Of a DNA stretch of 64,000 nt, positions 62,411 to 64,000 are shown one piece after another. Numbering within the stretch: the stretch's first letter is position 1; each line of letters opens with the position of its first letter. The notes below the pieces were generated by a model. The model made no database searches and had not been told where the DNA came from. It saw nothing but the letters and a program-made list of their open reading frames with translations. The stretch is from the NCBI GenBank assembly GCA_027924645.1, contig BSBN01001363.1, forward strand, positions 248,001 through 312,000. Reading direction: 5' to 3'. Made by a program: the position numbers and the translations under genes. Source of the stretch: Cunninghamia lanceolata. Its lineage: Eukaryota > Streptophyta > Pinopsida > Cupressales > Cupressaceae.

Positions 62411-63358
62411 AAGAATGGTAGAATGATAGAATATTAGAATTCTAGAATAATAAAATTATAGAATGAAAGAATGATAGGATAATAGGTTCATAGAATAATA
62501 CAATGATAGAGTTATAGATTAATAGAATGAATAATGATAGAAAAATAGAATTGTAGAATGATAGAATGAAACATTAATAGAACAATAGCCTTATAGTATA
62601 ATAGAATGATAGAATGAAAGAATCATAGAATAATAGAATTGTTGAATAATATAATGATAGAATAATCTATACTTAATGAATTACAAAATGTTGGAACTAT
62701 ACAATAATAGAATTGTAAAATAATACAAAAATAGAATTATAGAATTATATAATTAAAGAATGATAGAATAATAGATTTATAGATTTATAGAATAATAGAA
62801 TGATAAAATGATAGAATAATAGAATGATATAATTATTAACTAATAGAATGATAGAATGAAAGAATTATAGAACAATAGGTTTATAAAATAATAGAGTGAT
62901 AGAATAATAGAATTGTAGAATTGTAGAATAATAGATTTATAGAATGATAGACCGAAATAATGATAGAATAAATTATTAATAGAATAATAGAATGATACAA
63001 TCAAACAATGATAGAATAATAAAATTGAGGAATAATAAGATGATAGAATGAAATATTGATAGAAGAATAGATTTATGTAATAATAGAACAATAAAATTAT
63101 AGAATGATAGAATAATCGAATAATAGAATTGTAGAATGATATGATAATAGAATGATAGAATGAAAGAATGATAGAATAATAGATAAACAGAGAATAATAA
63201 ATTTATATAATAATAGAACTATAGAATGATAGAATGAAAGAATGATAGAATAATAGAATAATAGAATTGTAGGATAAGAGAGTTATAAAATGATAGAATA
63301 ATAAATTTAGAGAATAATAGAATGATAGAATAATGGAAAGATAGAATGAAAGAATAAT
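62411..63358 (+). repeat. 8-bp satellite between island and chimeric block, unit 3
   Basis: Aligns with 9994-10929 and 34565-35552. No gene is seen. Confidence 0.93.
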
Positions 63359-64000
63359 TGTTGAACTACCAAAAGACATGATTTCAACCTGTGGTGATTT
63401 AATTCTACAACTACCATGATTACAAATGGTTCAACTCCCTCAACTAGAAGTATAAAAATGAGGTTGGTGCTTTTTGTTTGGGGGTTGGGTTGGTTGGTGA
63501 TTGTTGTAGAAGAGAGTATTGTCTCTAAGGATTATAGATTTATTTGAATTGTGTAATTTATATCCCTAATGTTGTTATATCGAATGTGAATCTATGATAT
63601 CAATAAATTTACATCGATTTGTGTTCTTCTATCAAAGTTTTTATTTTGGTTGCTAGATTTTGGTAGTTTGATAACACCCCTAGATCTAGACTGCATTAAG
63701 TGATATCAAAGCCCAATTTGGGTTGTGTCAAAAAGAAGGAATCCTAAAGAATTTTGTTGTGAGTTCAAATCAGAAATAGAAGACCTACAACTGCAGAGAA
63801 TTTGTGAGACATGGCATATAGAGGATGAGGGTGAAGAGGAGCACTAAGAGTTAGTGAAGTAGAAGTTGTAGAGATGTTGGGAGGGGTTACAACAATATTA
63901 GATGATACGGAAGCAACACAAAGAAGAGGAGTATATGTAGAAGACATTAGTGAGGATGAGAATGAAGAACCAGAAATTGACACAGAAGATGCACATAGAA
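63359..64000 (+). mobile_element. Chimeric retroelement block, copy C (cut by window end)
   Basis: Begins TGTTGAACTACC and carries the full-length LTR-like segment with TATAAAAA, a primer-site-like TGATATCAAAGC, and the start of gag. It continues beyond the window. Confidence 0.8.
63769..64000 (+). pseudogene. gag pseudogene, copy C (partial)
   Basis: The codon matching the ATG of copies A and B is ATC here, so the start is lost. The TGA shared by all copies is present after HRG or its equivalent. Beyond that the frame reads VEDISEDENEEPEIDTEDAHR, and copy C has GAA where copies A and B have a TAA stop. Copy C is thus outside the A/B pair at this site. Confidence 0.75.

Noticed and set aside
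1..64000. Dozens of minus-strand reading frames of 60-150 codons with Phe/Tyr/Ser/Ile-rich peptides
   Set aside because: They lie wholly in the 8-bp satellite. A 24-nt period gives an 8-residue repeat in every frame, and the C-poor + strand removes most minus-strand stops. They are low-complexity artefacts.
1..64000. Centromeric or telomeric identity of the satellite
   Set aside because: No telomere repeat was noticed, and nothing in the sequence shows CENH3 association. The 8-bp monomer alone does not establish location.

Overview
The window looks like a gene-poor, heterochromatic block of a large plant nuclear genome. Plant-type Ty3/gypsy and chromovirus-like pol fragments, initiator-Met primer sites, nested LTR-type insertions and a Tourist-like MITE all point that way. 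A gymnosperm or another plant with a bloated genome is plausible, but nothing here fixes the species. I see no intact host gene, no tRNA or rRNA gene and no CRISPR array.

The matrix is an AT-rich satellite whose monomer is 8 bp, roughly AGAATRAT (variants AGAATTGT, AGATTTAT, AGAATGAA). It always lies in the same orientation, and its + strand is almost free of C. It is built into higher-order repeats of about 1,360 bp (about 170 monomers). At a larger scale it forms a macrosatellite. Each large unit carries an (ATGA)n tract, a ~185-bp non-satellite island and a chimeric block holding a short LTR, a dead gag and an unrelated tail. Three islands (2351, 34379, 62225) and three chimeric blocks (10930, 35553, 63359) are visible. 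After removing later insertions, the anchors are about 7.5 kb and 13.0 kb apart.

Several elements have inserted into this array. (1) A complete but dead minus-strand Ty3/gypsy element lies at 2512-9962, with two 1,468-bp LTRs and lesions in gag, RT, RNase H and integrase. (2) A family I call E has five copies, each a single non-coding unit of about 4.7-6.3 kb. Each starts TGTAGYGCCCC, ends GGGCRTTACA or nearly so, and has a 5-bp target duplication. E3 sits inside E2, which sits inside E1 (14886-31984); E4 is alone (38313-43984); E5 (49053-53830) lies inside F. (3) Element F (48458-57139) has related ends present as ~420-bp inverted repeats and carries a broken chromovirus-type integrase fragment. 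(4) A 467-bp Tourist-like MITE lies at 61085-61551.

The most interesting signal is family E. It has conserved 5' and 3' modules, palindromes, a repeated GGGGGCCGG...CCAGGACAACCCA motif, and a 3' hairpin whose stem shows a compensatory base-pair change between copies. The simplest reading is very long solo LTRs of a gypsy lineage related to F. A non-autonomous element class mobilised by a retroelement integrase is the alternative.
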